In this document: in pieces, positions 62,363 through 64,000 of the stretch
Numbering within the stretch: position 1 is the first letter of the stretch
How the letters are laid out: every line of letters starts with the position of its first letter
Source: JACDAN01 sp963827705
GTDB taxonomy: Bacteria > Actinomycetota > Thermoleophilia > Gaiellales > Gaiellaceae
Length of the DNA stretch: 64,000 nt
Direction of reading: 5' to 3'
Assembly: GCA_963827705.1 (NCBI GenBank)
Contig: CAWHBN010000011.1
Location: 1 to 64,000 of the forward strand
Position numbers and translations under genes: made by a program
Notes under the pieces: model-generated
Seen by the model: only the letters and a program-made list of their open reading frames with translations
Databases searched by the model: none
What the model was told of the DNA's origin: nothing

Positions 62363-63402
62363 CGGAGCGGCGCTGACCACCCCGCGCGCGGCAGCCCATC
62401 CCGGATCGGCTTCCCGATCAGCATGAGCGCGAACACGGCGGTCGCGAGCGTAAGCGCAGCGAGCGACAACAGCGAGATCACCGCCGCGTCGCTCGTGTGC
62501 ACGCCTGCCTGTGTCAGGAGGAGGACGATGCTCCCCTCCCGGATCCCGAGCCCGCCGACCGAGAGCGGGAGAAGCGTCGCAACAAGGACGAGCGGCAGTA
62601 CGGTGGCCAATACTGCGAGCGGCACCTCCACACCGATGGCACGCGAAAGCAGCCACATCTCTGCGACGACGAGCGCCTGGTACGCGACGCTGAGAGCTCC
62701 AGCCGCGATGAGTGCTCCTCGATCGCGCGAGTACTCGCGGAAAGCGTCCCGAAGCTCCCGCAGCGGCGGCTGGGCTCGGGCCGGGATCACTCGGCGCAGT
62801 CTCCCGCTCTTGTCCTCCGTGACGAGCAGCGCAACGAGGAACACGACGCCCGCCCCGATCGTCGCCCACGCCAACGCAAGCAGCATCGACCTCGGGACGT
62901 CGCCCGGCGCCGCCGCGACGACGAGCCAACCGACGACGAACACGGCCGCAAACCCGAGCATGCGATCCGCGACCACGCTTGCGAGGACGCGCGGGAATGG
63001 CACCTTCGCGTCGCGGGAGAGGATCCACGAGCGCGCCATGTCGCCGCCGAACGACGTCGGGAGAAAAACGTTCGTGAAGACGCCGGCCGAATACGCATAC
63101 GCGACCTGACCCGTCCCGATGCCCCGCTCACGCCAGAGCAAGACCCGCCAGCGGGCGGCACCGAGCACGAGCGCGGCGATCAGCAAGCAGACCGCGAGTC
63201 CGAAGAGCTCCCACCGTCCGGCCTCCAGGCGGTCCACCGCTCGATCCCAGTCGACCCGCGCCGCGATGAAGGCGAGGACGCCGAGCACGACCGCTGCTCG
63301 AAGCCACGGCGATCCCACAGCGCGGCCAACCACGGGAGTAGGGTCAGACGCGGGCGCGCTTGCGGCGGCGCGTGCGGGAGGTCGTGGACTCGGCGGCGTC
63401 AT
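62359..63402 (-). CDS. Lysylphosphatidylglycerol synthase transmembrane-domain protein (flippase-like)
   Basis: A 347-residue membrane protein with eight or more helices and the UPF0104/LPG_synthase_TM phrases YSAGVFTNVFLPTSFGGDMAR, VVADRMLGFAAVFVVGWL and LLPLSVGGLGIREGSIVLLL. Only the membrane part of MprF is present, without the soluble lysyl-transferase domain. Relatives in polysaccharide and archaeal glycosylation loci are thought to flip or handle lipid-linked sugars. Overlaps the GT-C gene (ATGA) and, at its 5' end, the upstream glycosyltransferase by 59 bases. Confidence 0.86.
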   Translation of the reverse strand: MTPPSPRPPARAAASAPASDPTPVVGRAVGSPWLRAAVVLGVLAFIAARVDWDRAVDRLEAGRWELFGLAVCLLIAALVLGAARWRVLLWRERGIGTGQVAYAYSAGVFTNVFLPTSFGGDMARSWILSRDAKVPFPRVLASVVADRMLGFAAVFVVGWLVVAAAPGDVPRSMLLALAWATIGAGVVFLVALLVTEDKSGRLRRVIPARAQPPLRELRDAFREYSRDRGALIAAGALSVAYQALVVAEMWLLSRAIGVEVPLAVLATVLPLVLVATLLPLSVGGLGIREGSIVLLLTQAGVHTSDAAVISLLSLAALTLATAVFALMLIGKPIRDGLPRAGWSAPLR

Positions 63403-64000
63403 CCGGCCGCACCTCCGGATCGCCGGACCGGGGCCGCCACGTCCAAGCCGAGTCGCGCCCGACGCCGACCCTCCGCAGCCATGCGAATCGGCGAGCGAGC
63501 GTCGCCTTGGCGAGCACGCGGAAGAACTTCATCGCCTGCTGGGAGAACACGAAGTTCGAAGCGCCCGAGACGCGCCGGCCCTGAGCGCCGGTCAGCTCCG
63601 CGATCCGCGCGCCCCGAAGCCAGGCCTTGAGCGTCACCTCGGGCGAAATCTCGAACCCGCCCGACTCGAGGTCGAGCGAACGGACGAACTCGACGGAGAA
63701 CCCTCGGTACGCATACGTCGGGTCCTTGTGCGGGAGCCCCGTTCCCAGCCGGCAGATCGTCCGGAAGATCCACTGGTAGACGCGGTAGGGCCAGAGCGGA
63801 ATGCTCTTCCGGTGCTCCGGGATCGCGTGGCGATTCAGCAGGACGAGGTCGTATCCCTCGTCGACGACGAGGCGGTGGAAGTCCGGAATCGCGGCGAGCG
63901 GATCGACGTTGTCGCCCATCACGATCACTCCACAGCGACCCCGGGCATGATCGAGGCCGAAGCGGATCGCGTTGCCGATCCCACGCGGTAGGCCTTTGTG
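63344..64000 (-). CDS. GT2 glycosyltransferase, dolichol-phosphate mannosyltransferase-like, N-terminus outside window
   Basis: The frame is open to base 64000, so the N-terminal part lies beyond the window. The visible 218 residues start HKGLPRGIGNAIRFGLDHARG, then VIVMGDN (the DxD-like Asp), and YAYRGFSVEFVRSLD, GFEISPEVTLKAWLRGARIAEL. These match DPM1-type enzymes that make polyprenyl-phosphate-linked sugars. The C-terminal tail is Arg-rich (TSRTRRRKRARV) and overlaps the flippase-like gene by 59 bases, so the two are coupled in one surface-glycan unit. Confidence 0.85.
   Translation of the reverse strand, partial: HKGLPRGIGNAIRFGLDHARGRCGVIVMGDNVDPLAAIPDFHRLVVDEGYDLVLLNRHAIPEHRKSIPLWPYRVYQWIFRTICRLGTGLPHKDPTYAYRGFSVEFVRSLDLESGGFEISPEVTLKAWLRGARIAELTGAQGRRVSGASNFVFSQQAMKFFRVLAKATLARRFAWLRRVGVGRDSAWTWRPRSGDPEVRPDDAAESTTSRTRRRKRARV

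Overview
The window looks like chromosomal DNA from a high-GC actinobacterium. The F420 biosynthesis genes, adenosylcobalamin-dependent ribonucleotide reductase, abundant LuxR-type and STAND-like regulators, PadR/HAAS pair and many GTG starts fit class Thermoleophilia (Gaiellales or Solirubrobacterales). That placement is an inference from gene content. I see no rRNA, tRNA, CRISPR array, insertion sequence or phage gene, and no gene-free stretch longer than about 300 bases.

Layout. 1-2229 is the 3' part of nrdJ. 2251-9376 is a minus-strand operon of four exported beta-propeller proteins (one Kelch-like, then three tandem TolB-like paralogues), each start overlapping the previous stop. 9.6-11.3 kb is a PadR regulator plus its HAAS membrane partner. 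11.3-16.6 kb holds small metabolic enzymes, a flavin monooxygenase and a LuxR/TPR regulator. 17-20.2 kb holds LtrA, a secreted propeller, a GNAT acetyltransferase and a YciI protein. 20.3-26 kb is a xanthine dehydrogenase/CO dehydrogenase-family cluster (small, large and medium subunits) facing convergent VWA (CoxE-like) and MoxR (CoxD-like) maturation genes. 26-32.5 kb has an ATPase-cyclase chimera, a degenerate cupredoxin, a streptogramin-lyase-like propeller and a second cyclase. 32.5-37.5 kb has an MFS-HAD fusion coupled to a DeoR regulator, then two tandem RpoD-like sigma factors with duplicated leaders. 37.5-44 kb has a cupredoxin, a large RTX-like surface repeat protein and a LAL regulator. 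44-49 kb holds conserved hypothetical proteins, a phytase-esterase-like secreted protein and hydrolases. 49-51.9 kb is a compact F420 operon (cofC-cofD-npdG-cofE). 51.9-56.1 kb has PolX and a hemE-hemH heme operon. 56.1-64 kb is a surface-polysaccharide locus: three GT4/GT1-type enzymes, GT2 enzymes, RfbC, a GT-C-like membrane protein and a flippase-like protein.

How the genes work together. Three units are coherent biochemically: the molybdenum hydroxylase with its VWA/MoxR helpers, F420 assembly with the NADPH:F420 oxidoreductase, and heme synthesis. The sugar-polymer locus runs as chains of GTGA overlaps. A recurring TANNNT box 6-9 bases before start codons predicts leaderless transcripts at about ten promoters.

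Quality warning. By reading reading frames against paralogues and family patterns I count about 36 single-base frameshifts in 18 genes. In every case the gene length becomes a multiple of three again once the inferred bases are added or removed, and no in-frame nonsense codons were needed. They cluster at 5.7-10.6 kb, 34-41 kb and 44.7-59.4 kb, while roughly 16.6-34.2 kb has none. This is more like uneven sequence quality than mass pseudogenisation, so broken genes below are described as the restored protein.
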